Shown here: piece after piece, positions 1 through 5,530 of the stretch
Position numbering within the stretch: the stretch's first letter is position 1
Layout of the letters: the number at the start of each line of letters is the position of its first letter
Source of the DNA: Sedimentisphaerales bacterium
GTDB lineage: Bacteria; Planctomycetota; Phycisphaerae; Sedimentisphaerales; SM23-30
Direction of reading: 5' to 3'
DNA length: 5,530 nt
Assembly (NCBI GenBank): GCA_030640865.1
Contig: DAOWIP010000192.1
Location: forward strand, 1 to 5,530
Program-made: the position numbers and the translations under genes
Notes under the pieces: generated by a model
Told to the model about the DNA's origin: nothing
Database searches by the model: none
The model's input: only the letters and a program-made list of their open reading frames with translations

Positions 1-348
1 CGATTCCCCCTCCCCAGCCAGAAGACTGATGTGTCGGATGACCGCCTCGTCCCCGATTACGTAATTAGCGATGTAATTTTCGATATTACTGACATAGACG
101 TTATCGCCGATAACGCAGTTGTGAATCGTGGCATGGTAGATGCCAGCCGGCTCCTCGACGCCCCCGAAAAAACTTATTCGCTTTTCCAGAACGCCTATTT
201 TTACCCTGCCGGAAAATTGCGTTGCCCTGACGCGGCTGGGGTCAAATCCTTCAGCTACTTCAATAGCCGAAAAATCTTCCGCGTCGCAGCCCTGCAGGAG
301 CAGAATATTAATTTCTTCGGCCGATAACGCCCGATAGCCATTTTTCAT
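1..348 (-). CDS. DUF4954 family protein, N-terminal part (cut by window edge)
   Basis: The frame is open from an ATG at 348-346 to base 1, giving 116 residues with no stop, so the C-terminal part lies outside the window. The protein begins MKNGYRALSAEEI and continues with VAEGFDPSRV (residues 31-40), EEPAGIYHATIHNCVIGDNV (65-84) and NYIANYVIGDEAV (91-103). I recognise this pattern as the start of the DUF4954 family, large proteins of several hundred residues found in Bacteroidota, spirochaetes and planctomycete relatives. The VIGDNV and VIGDEA steps resemble the hexapeptide turns of left-handed beta-helix acyltransferases and sugar-nucleotide enzymes such as the GlmU C-terminus. The substrate and reaction are unknown to me. 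A GAGG ribosome binding site at 359-356 sits 7 nt before the ATG and supports this start. No strong promoter is visible in the 53 nt between the upstream terminator and the ATG, so expression may depend on read-through or on a weak local promoter. Confidence 0.82.
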   Translation of the reverse strand, partial: MKNGYRALSAEEINILLLQGCDAEDFSAIEVAEGFDPSRVRATQFSGRVKIGVLEKRISFFGGVEEPAGIYHATIHNCVIGDNVYVSNIENYIANYVIGDEAVIRHISLLAGEGES

Positions 349-400
349 CAGGTCGCCTCGTGATAATGCTGTGCGAAAACTGTTTGGAAATATGATTGGG

Positions 401-437
401 TAAATAAAAAAGGCCTGCCCAAAACGACAGACCCTTT
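401..437 (-). terminator. Intrinsic terminator after the 6S-like RNA
   Basis: On the minus strand an imperfect stem of about 11 bp forms between 437-426 and 419-409. It contains AAAGG/CCTTT, one bulged G at 432, and TCTGTC pairing with GGCAGG through two G-T wobbles. The loop is GTTTTG. The stem runs straight into a T-rich tail (T411-T406, then ATTTA). This is a standard factor-independent terminator layout. It lies directly downstream of the candidate 6S RNA and 53 nt before the DUF4954 start codon, so it would end the small RNA and limit read-through into that gene. Confidence 0.72.
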
Positions 438-439
438 CT

Positions 440-643
440 GTACTAAAAGCCTCCACCGCAATGCCGTTCGTTGGGCCTTTGAAAGAACCCATGATTGCAA
501 AGTGGGCAACCGTTGCTTATTCCCAGAGATCCTGGCTGGCAGGCGTGTCCGGCAACTAAGATCTGGCTTCCCCAATTATGGGTATCGGTTCTTCAAATAA
601 CGCCAAACGTAACGAACATGGCAGAGGCGTTTTTCCGTCTCCA
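440..643 (-). ncRNA. ssrS: Probable 6S RNA
   Basis: No credible protein fits this stretch, but on the minus strand it folds into a long rod. The outer closing stem pairs AAAA and GCCTC (633-624) with GAGGC and TTTT (453-445). It continues as TGCC and GTTCGTT (623-611) with AACGAACGGCA (472-462), eleven pairs with a two-base bulge. The upper closing stem pairs TTGAAGAACC (596-587) with GGTTC and TTCAA (489-479), with one bulge. Above it lies an open region and an apical arm that includes GTTGC/GCAAC (556-552, 516-512) and CCAG/CTGG (535-532, 526-523). Known E. coli 6S has AUGUUCG in its 5' stem and GAGCCGAU at the edge of the central bubble. Here ATGTTCG (619-613) and GAACCGAT (591-584) occur in the same order at comparable places, and the 3' strand ends in a GGCA plus GCGG-type segment. 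A length near 200 nt, a strong promoter and a terminator also fit. The main alternative is an unrecognised cis-regulatory leader of the DUF4954 gene. Ends are approximate. Confidence 0.6.
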
Positions 644-650
644 TAATTAA

Positions 651-679
651 CTTATACCATAACCTTAATCGGAAAGCAA
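651..679 (-). promoter_or_regulatory. Sigma-70-type promoter for the 6S-like RNA
   Basis: On the minus strand TTGCTT (679-674) and TATAAG (656-651) are separated by exactly 17 nt, a good match to the -35 and -10 boxes. The bases just upstream (about 703-680) are almost pure A/T with runs of T and A, as in an UP element that boosts stable-RNA promoters. Transcription should start near 645-642, a few bases before the outer closing stem of the RNA. Confidence 0.68.
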
Positions 680-754
680 GAAACTTTTTCTTTAATAAAA
701 AACTGTGTGTACACTATGGAGAAAAAAAATGAAATTATCTTGACAAAACTTTTC
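680..754. other. A/T-rich spacer between pheT and the 6S-like RNA
   Basis: These 75 bases between the pheT stop and the small-RNA promoter contain no gene. Read on the minus strand they carry a run of eight T (729-722) and a GTGTACAC palindrome (707-714). No stable GC-rich stem precedes the T run, so I do not call a pheT terminator here. The A/T-rich end nearest 680 probably belongs functionally to the downstream promoter. Confidence 0.5.
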
Positions 755-2770
755 TTATGCTCGTAGTTGCGCCTGGAATTTTTCTCGCAGCACCGCCAAT
801 ATTTTCTCCTGATATTCGTCCACCTGCTCATGACGTAATGTCTCATCAGCCCGGCGAAATATCATTGAGAGCGTTAAGCTCTTACGGTCCTGTTCCACGC
901 CCGCACCACGATAAACACCCACAAACCGCAACTCCCGCAGGTCTTCTATCCGCTTGGATAAAATCGTTTGCTCAATCTGTGCCCACGAGACCTGTTCGTC
1001 CAGTATCAGTGAAAGATCGCGGGTAATGGCTGGAAAACGCATAATCGGCTCCAGACGAGCCGTCCGACCTTCCAGTTGTACCAGATACTCAAAATCTATC
1101 TCCGTCAGACAAACATCATTATTTAAATCAAAGACCTCGATAATCTCTTCGCAGGCCTTGCCGGCCTGACCGATGACCTGCCCATTTATCATAAGTTCTG
1201 CGCCGGTACCATCTTCTGCCCACAAAACCTTGGATGGAGCGCACTTTAGCTGTGCTGTATGGTCAAGCCCACCCACAACCGCCTCGATCACCCCGCGCAG
1301 ATAACGAAAGTCGCCGTCGGTAATCAGGCCCAGTTTGATTGTTTCCTGTGGTAGTTCTCCGCTACTGTCGGTCGGACGATGGACCGCGGCTATTTCATAG
1401 AAATCGCAACGGCCGTTGCCCGTGTCCTGATTGCGCTTACGTGTGTTGACCAGCGACCCCAGCAAAGAAGCTCGCAGGGCGTTATTACTGCGGCGGGACA
1501 GGTCTTTAACCCGGACCGGTTCAAAGCCTTCTTCAGCGAACAGCTTCAGGTACTGATCTTCCACAAAACTGACGTTTATTGTCTCGAAAAAGCCGCAACC
1601 ATTCAGTAACGTAGCGACCTTACCTCGCGTTCGCTGATGGTTGTCGGCGATCTTGACGGTGATATGAATCTTCGGCTCGGTAGGTACATGACCGTATCCA
1701 TGAATCCGGACGACCTCTTCGATAAGGTCCACCTCCCGTGTCAGATCGCCCCGCCACGATGGTATCGTACAGGTAATCACATTATTGCCGTCATATCGGG
1801 GTTTTAGACCGAGCCTCTCGAACAGGCCGAGCACGTATTCACTGTCGTAGTCGATCCCAACCAGTTTTTTCAAGCGGGACATCCGTATTTGTACATCTGC
1901 TTTTCCGTCAGGTCCGGGTCCCACATCGATTACTCCCGGTGCCACTTTGCCGCCGGCCAATTCTGCCAGCAGTGCCGCCGCACGACGTGAAGCCCACTCG
2001 ACCATCTCCATATCCACGTTACGCTCGAACCGGAACGACGATTCGCTTGCCAGTGTCAGTGCCCGGCTGGCCCGCCGGATTTTCAACGGAGCGAAATGGG
2101 CACTTTCCAGCAGTACCGTTCTGGTTTCGCTGCCAACCTCGCTGGCCAACCCTCCCATTACTCCCGCCAGGGCCACCGGCACCGCCGCGTCGGCGATCAC
2201 CAGCATATCTTCTTTTAATTCGATCTTGCTGTGATCGATCATCTCCATTTGCTCGCCAGGCAGCGCGGTCCGTACAACTACCCGGCCCTCATGCAGCCGG
2301 GCAAAATCAAACGAATGCAGCGGCTGACCGATCTCCATTAACACATAATTGGTAATATCGACGACATTGCTGATGCCGCGCAGTCCGATCGTTTCCAGTC
2401 GCCGACGCATCCAGTCGGGACTGGGGCCTGTTTGTATCCCGTCGATAATCCGGGCTGTATAACGGCCGCAGTATTGCGGCGTATCGTTTTGTACCGACGT
2501 CCATTCGCGGACATCTCTGCCCTGCTCCGTGAACGACACTTCCGGCATCCGAAACGCCGCTCCGGTTACCGCCGCCACCTCGCGTGCCAACCCGATATGT
2601 CCTAAACAATCCGGCCGATTACTAGTTACCTCAACATCCAGCATCCAGTCCTCACCCACCTGTTGCCGCCCTTCGACCGGGAACCCAACATTAGTGAATA
2701 TCTCCTCCAGTTGTTCTACGGATCCGTTATAATCGACGTATTCTTTCAGCCATTCCAGCGATATCTTCAT
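755..2770 (-). CDS. pheT: Phenylalanyl-tRNA synthetase beta subunit, short form without the OB-fold insertion
   Basis: PheT pairs with PheS in the cytoplasmic (alpha-beta)2 enzyme that charges tRNA-Phe; the beta chain carries editing and tRNA-contacting domains. The 671-residue product starts MKISLEWLKEYV. Recognisable parts in order are VTSNRPDCLGHIGLAREVAA (about 48-67), the B3/B4 editing domain with SNVVDITNYVLMEIGQPLHS (134-153) and VMGG (204-207), and FRFERNVD (246-253). These are followed by the B5 region ending in PSWRGDLTREVDLIEEVVR (337-355), a catalytic-like core to about 570, and a C-terminal ferredoxin-fold anticodon-binding domain from about 568 (MRFPAITRDLSLIL). E. coli PheT is 795 residues. 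The roughly 110-residue tRNA-binding OB domain (E. coli about 39-148) is missing here: residue 35 passes almost directly to DWMLDVEVTSNRPD, with no break in frame. The ATG at 2770 follows AAGG (2782-2779) at 8 nt plus an AGGA nearer the start. No pheS lies on either side. Identity is secure. Confidence 0.97.
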   Translation of the reverse strand: MKISLEWLKEYVDYNGSVEQLEEIFTNVGFPVEGRQQVGEDWMLDVEVTSNRPDCLGHIGLAREVAAVTGAAFRMPEVSFTEQGRDVREWTSVQNDTPQYCGRYTARIIDGIQTGPSPDWMRRRLETIGLRGISNVVDITNYVLMEIGQPLHSFDFARLHEGRVVVRTALPGEQMEMIDHSKIELKEDMLVIADAAVPVALAGVMGGLASEVGSETRTVLLESAHFAPLKIRRASRALTLASESSFRFERNVDMEMVEWASRRAAALLAELAGGKVAPGVIDVGPGPDGKADVQIRMSRLKKLVGIDYDSEYVLGLFERLGLKPRYDGNNVITCTIPSWRGDLTREVDLIEEVVRIHGYGHVPTEPKIHITVKIADNHQRTRGKVATLLNGCGFFETINVSFVEDQYLKLFAEEGFEPVRVKDLSRRSNNALRASLLGSLVNTRKRNQDTGNGRCDFYEIAAVHRPTDSSGELPQETIKLGLITDGDFRYLRGVIEAVVGGLDHTAQLKCAPSKVLWAEDGTGAELMINGQVIGQAGKACEEIIEVFDLNNDVCLTEIDFEYLVQLEGRTARLEPIMRFPAITRDLSLILDEQVSWAQIEQTILSKRIEDLRELRFVGVYRGAGVEQDRKSLTLSMIFRRADETLRHEQVDEYQEKILAVLREKFQAQLRA

Positions 2771-2819
2771 ATTTCCTGCCTTCTGTAGTGCTTACGACAA
2801 AATGTTACGGTTTCGCTCG

Positions 2820-2831
2820 TGGGAATTCCCA
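2820..2831. repeat. Perfect 12-bp palindrome in the pheT leader
   Basis: TGGGAATTCCCA reads the same on both strands. It lies about 50 nt before the pheT ATG and just downstream of the candidate promoter, a position suited to an operator. No flanking copy or known repressor consensus was recognised, so a function is only a possibility. Confidence 0.45.
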
Positions 2832-2842
2832 TAGGCGGTGCG

Positions 2843-2871
2843 TATATAACACTTACCTCACAATTTTGACC
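2843..2871 (-). promoter_or_regulatory. Candidate pheT promoter
   Basis: On the minus strand TATATA (2848-2843) makes a plausible -10 box. A weak -35-like GGTCAA (2871-2866) lies 17 nt upstream. The start would give a leader of about 65 nt. The terminator-like hairpins between mfd and pheT make a separate pheT promoter likely, but the -35 match is poor. Confidence 0.33.
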
Positions 2872-2931
2872 CGTTATGTTAGCCCATCACCGACCGCCTG
2901 TCAATCCCGCACTAATCTGATAGAGGCTAAT

Positions 2932-2986
2932 AAAGAGAAGAAACCCCCGATCCCCGCCTACGCGGGGACATGTTTTACATCGGGGG
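2932..2986 (-). terminator. Probable mfd terminator: nested GC-rich hairpin with pyrimidine tail
   Basis: The arms CCCCCGAT (2944-2951) and ATCGGGGG (2979-2986) form a perfect 8-bp outer stem. They enclose a second perfect stem, CCCCGC/GCGGGG (2952-2957, 2962-2967), with a CTAC loop. On the minus strand the structure is followed by TTTCTTCTCTTT (2943-2932), a U-rich though interrupted tail. It lies after the mfd stop and before the pheT promoter candidate, so it would separate the two genes. The interrupted tail lowers confidence, and the inner stem may instead be a dispersed repeat. Confidence 0.5.
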
Positions 2987-2998
2987 CTATGACCCCCG
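2981..2998. repeat. Second GC-rich hairpin competing with the terminator stem
   Basis: CGGGGG (2981-2986), loop CTATGA, CCCCCG (2993-2998) is a perfect 6-bp stem. It uses the same GGGGG arm as the outer stem of the adjacent nested hairpin, so the two cannot form together. A short TTAAC-A-GTTAA palindrome follows at 3000-3010. Confidence 0.55.
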
Positions 2999-3015
2999 CT
3001 TAACAGTTAATCGGC

Positions 3016-3031
3016 ATGGGCTAAAGCCCAT
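3016..3031. repeat. REP-like hairpin directly after mfd
   Basis: ATGGGC, loop TAAA, GCCCAT is a perfect 6-bp stem starting 1 nt after the mfd stop codon. Its sequence with the adjacent CCTACA resembles short dispersed palindromes common in bacterial intergenic regions. Only one full copy is present in this window, so repeat status is an inference. It might also protect the 3' end of the mfd message. Confidence 0.45.
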
Positions 3032-3032
3032 C

Positions 3033-5530
3033 CTACATGGCTTGTTTAAGTATTTTTCGGAGAGTGGCGATGAGGGTGGTGGCTGATTCAAAGTATCTGG
3101 GCGAGAGGCGAAGGTGGACGGTATGTTGATCGGGGACGCGGACGTTGCCGGGGGCATTAGCGAAAAGATGTTGGGCGGAGGCCGCTTCTTCAAGTTGGAA
3201 TATCAGGTCCGGTTCCTCCTGAATAATGCTGCGGATAGACCAGCGGGAGGCAAGGATACGGATTTCGGCCAGTTGTAGCAGGTCCCGCACGGAACAAGGG
3301 GGCCGACCAAATAAGTCGGTCAGGTCTTTTTCGAGTTGATCCAGGTCTTCGCTGCCGGATGATGTTGCCAAACGACGATAGACGTCCATTCGCTGTCGGT
3401 CCGCCGTGATATAACTACGAGGAATATGGTTGCTGATTTTAAGCTCCAGATGGGTGGTTATCCTGAGCGGTTCGGGTTCCTTCCGCTGTCGGCGGACGGC
3501 GGCGGCGAGCAGTTGGCAATAAAGTTCATAGCCGACGGCGTCGATGTGGCCGCTCTGTTTGATACCAAGGAGATTGCCGGCGCCGCGGATTTCCAGGTCT
3601 CGCAGAGCGATACGAAATCCGGAGCCAAGCTGGGAATATTCCTCTATAGCCATTAGTCTTTTGGCGGCTGTGGGATTGATGGATCGCCTGGAAGGTAAAA
3701 GCATATAGGCATAGGCGCGATTTTTATAACGTCCGACACGGCCGCGAAGCTGATGCAGTTCGGCCAGGCCAAACCTGTCAGCATCGTTAATAATAATAGT
3801 GTTGGCGTTTGGTATGTCCAGGCCGGATTCGATGATGGTGGTGCAAACAAGAACGTCGGCTTTATAGCTGACGAAATCAAGCATGTGTTTTTCGAGTTCA
3901 TTCTTTGACATTTGGCCGTGAGCGACAGAGATTCGGGCTTCGGGGACAAGGCTCCTGAGTGAACCGGCGGTGTTATGGATGCTTTGTACGCGATTGTGCA
4001 GGAAATAAACCTGCCCCTGTCGGTTCAGTTCGCGAAGGATGGCGGCTCGGATACGTTGTTCGTCGAAGGGGCAGACTTCGGTAACAATACTGCGACGGTC
4101 CAGAGGCGGAGTAGTAAGCGAAGATATGTCACGGATGCCCAACAAGGCCATGTGTAAAGTACGCGGTATGGGCGTGGCGGTCATGGTCAAAATATCCACG
4201 GTTACGCGCATGTGTTTGAGACGTTCCTTGTGTGCGACACCGAATCGCTGCTCCTCGTCGATAATAATCAAACCAAGGTCCCTGAACCGAACATCTTTGC
4301 TCAGGATGCGGTGGGTGCCGATGAGGATGTCAACCCGACCCTGAGCGGTACGCTCGATGATGTTCCGGGCCTGTCCGGCGGTCTTGAAGCGACTGATGAC
4401 CTCGGCAATAAAAGGGAAATCGGCAAGCCGCTCTGTAAAGGTACGGTAATGCTGCTGGGCCAGGACGGTGGTAGGGACAAGGACGGCGACCTGCTTGCCG
4501 TGTTCGACGGCCTTGAACGCGGCACGGATGGCCAGTTCGGTTTTGCCGTATCCGACATCGCCGCAGAGCAGGCGGTCCATAGGACGGGATAGCTGCATAT
4601 CATTTTTAATATCGATATTGACGGCGGCCTGATCTTTGGTGTCCTGGTAGGGGAAAGATTGTTCGAATTCCGTCTGCCAGGTGGTATCGGATGGGAAACT
4701 GATGCCGGGTGAACTTTGACGGCGGGCCTGGAAATCGATCAGTTCAGCAGCCATGTCTTCAACGGCGTCGTTAACCTTTTGCTTTTGCCTTTCCCATGTG
4801 CGACCGCCGAGCTTACTGAGTTTTGGCCGGGCGGCACGGGCGCCGACGTATTTATGTATAAGCTCAATCTTGCCGGCGGGGACGTGGACGACAGCTTTGC
4901 CTGCGAACTCGATGGCAAGGAATTCTTCCTGGCGACCGTTTTTTGTAAGCGTTTTCAGGCCGCGGAAGCGACCGATGCCGTGGTTGACATGTACGACAAG
5001 GTCGTGCGTTTCCAGGTCGGCAAATGATTCGATGGCCTGAGTGGATTGTATTTTGCGAATGCGACGGTGTGGTTGGTGCTGGCCGAAGACTTCGTGATGG
5101 CTAAGGACAAATAAACGATGTTCGGGCAGTTCAAAACCATGATGAACAAAGCCGACCGGCAGATGGAATTTTTCAGGTGGTTTTTTGATTTCGAGCATTT
5201 CCAGCAGGCGTTGGCGCAGGGCGGGTTTTTCACAAAATAAATGAATTCGATGATTGCCGGCGAGAGTCAGTAGTTCCTCCAGTGCTTCCCGCGAACGGTT
5301 TTCGAAACGCTGTACGGATCGGGCGTGGAAATTTATCGATGTTTTACAAAGGCCACAGAGGAAGCGGTTGAGGTAAATGGTATCGAATTTTGCGGCGTCG
5401 CGGAGGACCGTTTCAACAGGATAAATGCTATCCGGGTCTTCAAGGCGATTTCTGAAGATATGGCCAGCTTCGTTTATCCCGGCGGTTTCTTCCATAAAAA
5501 GCAGGGTTTTTGGAGACAGATAGTCGAAAA
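3033..5530 (-). CDS. mfd: Transcription-repair coupling factor Mfd (N-terminus beyond window)
   Basis: Mfd is an ATP-driven DNA translocase that pushes stalled RNA polymerase off damaged DNA and recruits UvrA. The frame stays open to base 5530. The internal ATG at 5495 is not the start, because the 11 upstream codons read FDYLSPKTLLF, typical of Mfd before this point. About 831 residues are visible of a usual 1,100-1,150, so the first UvrB-like domains are partly missing. Counting from that ATG: SVQRFE (60-65) closes the UvrB-homology part. The polymerase-interacting CarD-like domain has HVNHGIGRF (169-177). The helicase has Walker A GDVGYGKTE (312-320), DEEQ (413-416), TATPIPRT (439-446), TTIIESGLDIPNA (552-564) and GRVGR (585-589). 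DLEIRGAGNLLG (632-643) leads to the C-terminal regulatory domain, ending at 820 with a TAG stop. All catalytic motifs look intact. Its coding strand is C-rich, unlike pheT. Confidence 0.97.
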   Translation of the reverse strand, partial: FDYLSPKTLLFMEETAGINEAGHIFRNRLEDPDSIYPVETVLRDAAKFDTIYLNRFLCGLCKTSINFHARSVQRFENRSREALEELLTLAGNHRIHLFCEKPALRQRLLEMLEIKKPPEKFHLPVGFVHHGFELPEHRLFVLSHHEVFGQHQPHRRIRKIQSTQAIESFADLETHDLVVHVNHGIGRFRGLKTLTKNGRQEEFLAIEFAGKAVVHVPAGKIELIHKYVGARAARPKLSKLGGRTWERQKQKVNDAVEDMAAELIDFQARRQSSPGISFPSDTTWQTEFEQSFPYQDTKDQAAVNIDIKNDMQLSRPMDRLLCGDVGYGKTELAIRAAFKAVEHGKQVAVLVPTTVLAQQHYRTFTERLADFPFIAEVISRFKTAGQARNIIERTAQGRVDILIGTHRILSKDVRFRDLGLIIIDEEQRFGVAHKERLKHMRVTVDILTMTATPIPRTLHMALLGIRDISSLTTPPLDRRSIVTEVCPFDEQRIRAAILRELNRQGQVYFLHNRVQSIHNTAGSLRSLVPEARISVAHGQMSKNELEKHMLDFVSYKADVLVCTTIIESGLDIPNANTIIINDADRFGLAELHQLRGRVGRYKNRAYAYMLLPSRRSINPTAAKRLMAIEEYSQLGSGFRIALRDLEIRGAGNLLGIKQSGHIDAVGYELYCQLLAAAVRRQRKEPEPLRITTHLELKISNHIPRSYITADRQRMDVYRRLATSSGSEDLDQLEKDLTDLFGRPPCSVRDLLQLAEIRILASRWSIRSIIQEEPDLIFQLEEAASAQHLFANAPGNVRVPDQHTVHLRLSPRYFESATTLIATLRKILKQAM

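Noticed and set aside
31..337. Plus-strand frames opposite the DUF4954 start.
   Set aside because: The minus-strand frame has a ribosome binding site and family-like motifs; the plus-strand frames are its shadows.
521..540. AGCCAGGATCTCTGG resembles a cobalamin-riboswitch B12 box, with GGGGAAGCC upstream.
   Set aside because: The second half of the box does not match the usual ACCTGCC form, other conserved cobalamin elements are absent, and the downstream gene has no evident B12 link. A covariance-model search would settle it.
348..575. Minus-strand 75-codon reading frame whose TGA overlaps the DUF4954 ATG (TGATG).
   Set aside because: It is covered by the paired arms of the structured RNA and by the intrinsic terminator, its protein resembles no family I know, and it is rich in basic residues as expected of a chance frame.
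722..729. Run of eight T on the minus strand after pheT, as a possible pheT terminator.
   Set aside because: Only A/T-rich, unstable pairing precedes it; no GC-containing stem was found.
1939..2355. Plus-strand 138-codon frame inside pheT.
   Set aside because: It is antisense to a clearly conserved PheT region, and its proline- and arginine-rich product is typical of a shadow frame.
2881..2888. AGCCCATC as a second partial copy of the repeat at 3016.
   Set aside because: Only eight bases match and there is no opposing arm, so chance is sufficient.
4212..4592. Plus-strand 126-codon frame inside mfd.
   Set aside because: It lies opposite the conserved Mfd helicase motifs and has no independent start signal or recognisable domain.

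Overview
The window holds three protein-coding genes, all on the minus strand, plus one strong candidate structured RNA. Transcription runs from high to low coordinates. Two of the genes are cut by the window edges. The organism is a bacterium of moderate GC content. A DUF4954 protein, an Mfd and a short PheT together fit Planctomycetota (a Phycisphaerae- or Sedimentisphaerales-like lineage) best. That assignment is an inference from protein style and is not proven.

Layout in transcription order: (1) 5530-3033, most of mfd, the transcription-repair coupling factor; its N-terminus lies beyond the window. (2) 3032-2771, an intergenic region with three GC-rich hairpins, one beginning 1 nt after the mfd stop and one followed by a pyrimidine-rich run that looks like a terminator. 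It then has a candidate pheT promoter and a perfect 12-bp palindrome in the pheT leader. (3) 2770-755, a complete pheT (phenylalanyl-tRNA synthetase beta chain, 671 aa) that lacks the N-terminal tRNA-binding OB-fold insertion and has no pheS beside it. (4) 754-349, 406 bases without a credible protein gene. They hold a good sigma-70-type promoter with an A/T-rich upstream tract, a roughly 200-nt rod-like RNA that I read as a probable 6S RNA (ssrS), and an intrinsic terminator. (5) 348-1, the first 116 codons of a DUF4954 protein with hexapeptide-type repeats.

The genes do not form one obvious pathway. Mfd links stalled RNA polymerase to excision repair, PheT charges tRNA-Phe, and 6S RNA, if correctly called, sequesters the housekeeping RNA polymerase holoenzyme. 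The DUF4954 protein has no established function that I know of. The points most worth a second look are the 6S candidate and its predicted product-RNA start, the domain-deleted orphan PheT, and a reversal of G/C strand bias between two co-oriented genes. I found no CRISPR array, insertion sequence, tRNA, rRNA or evident new defence system.
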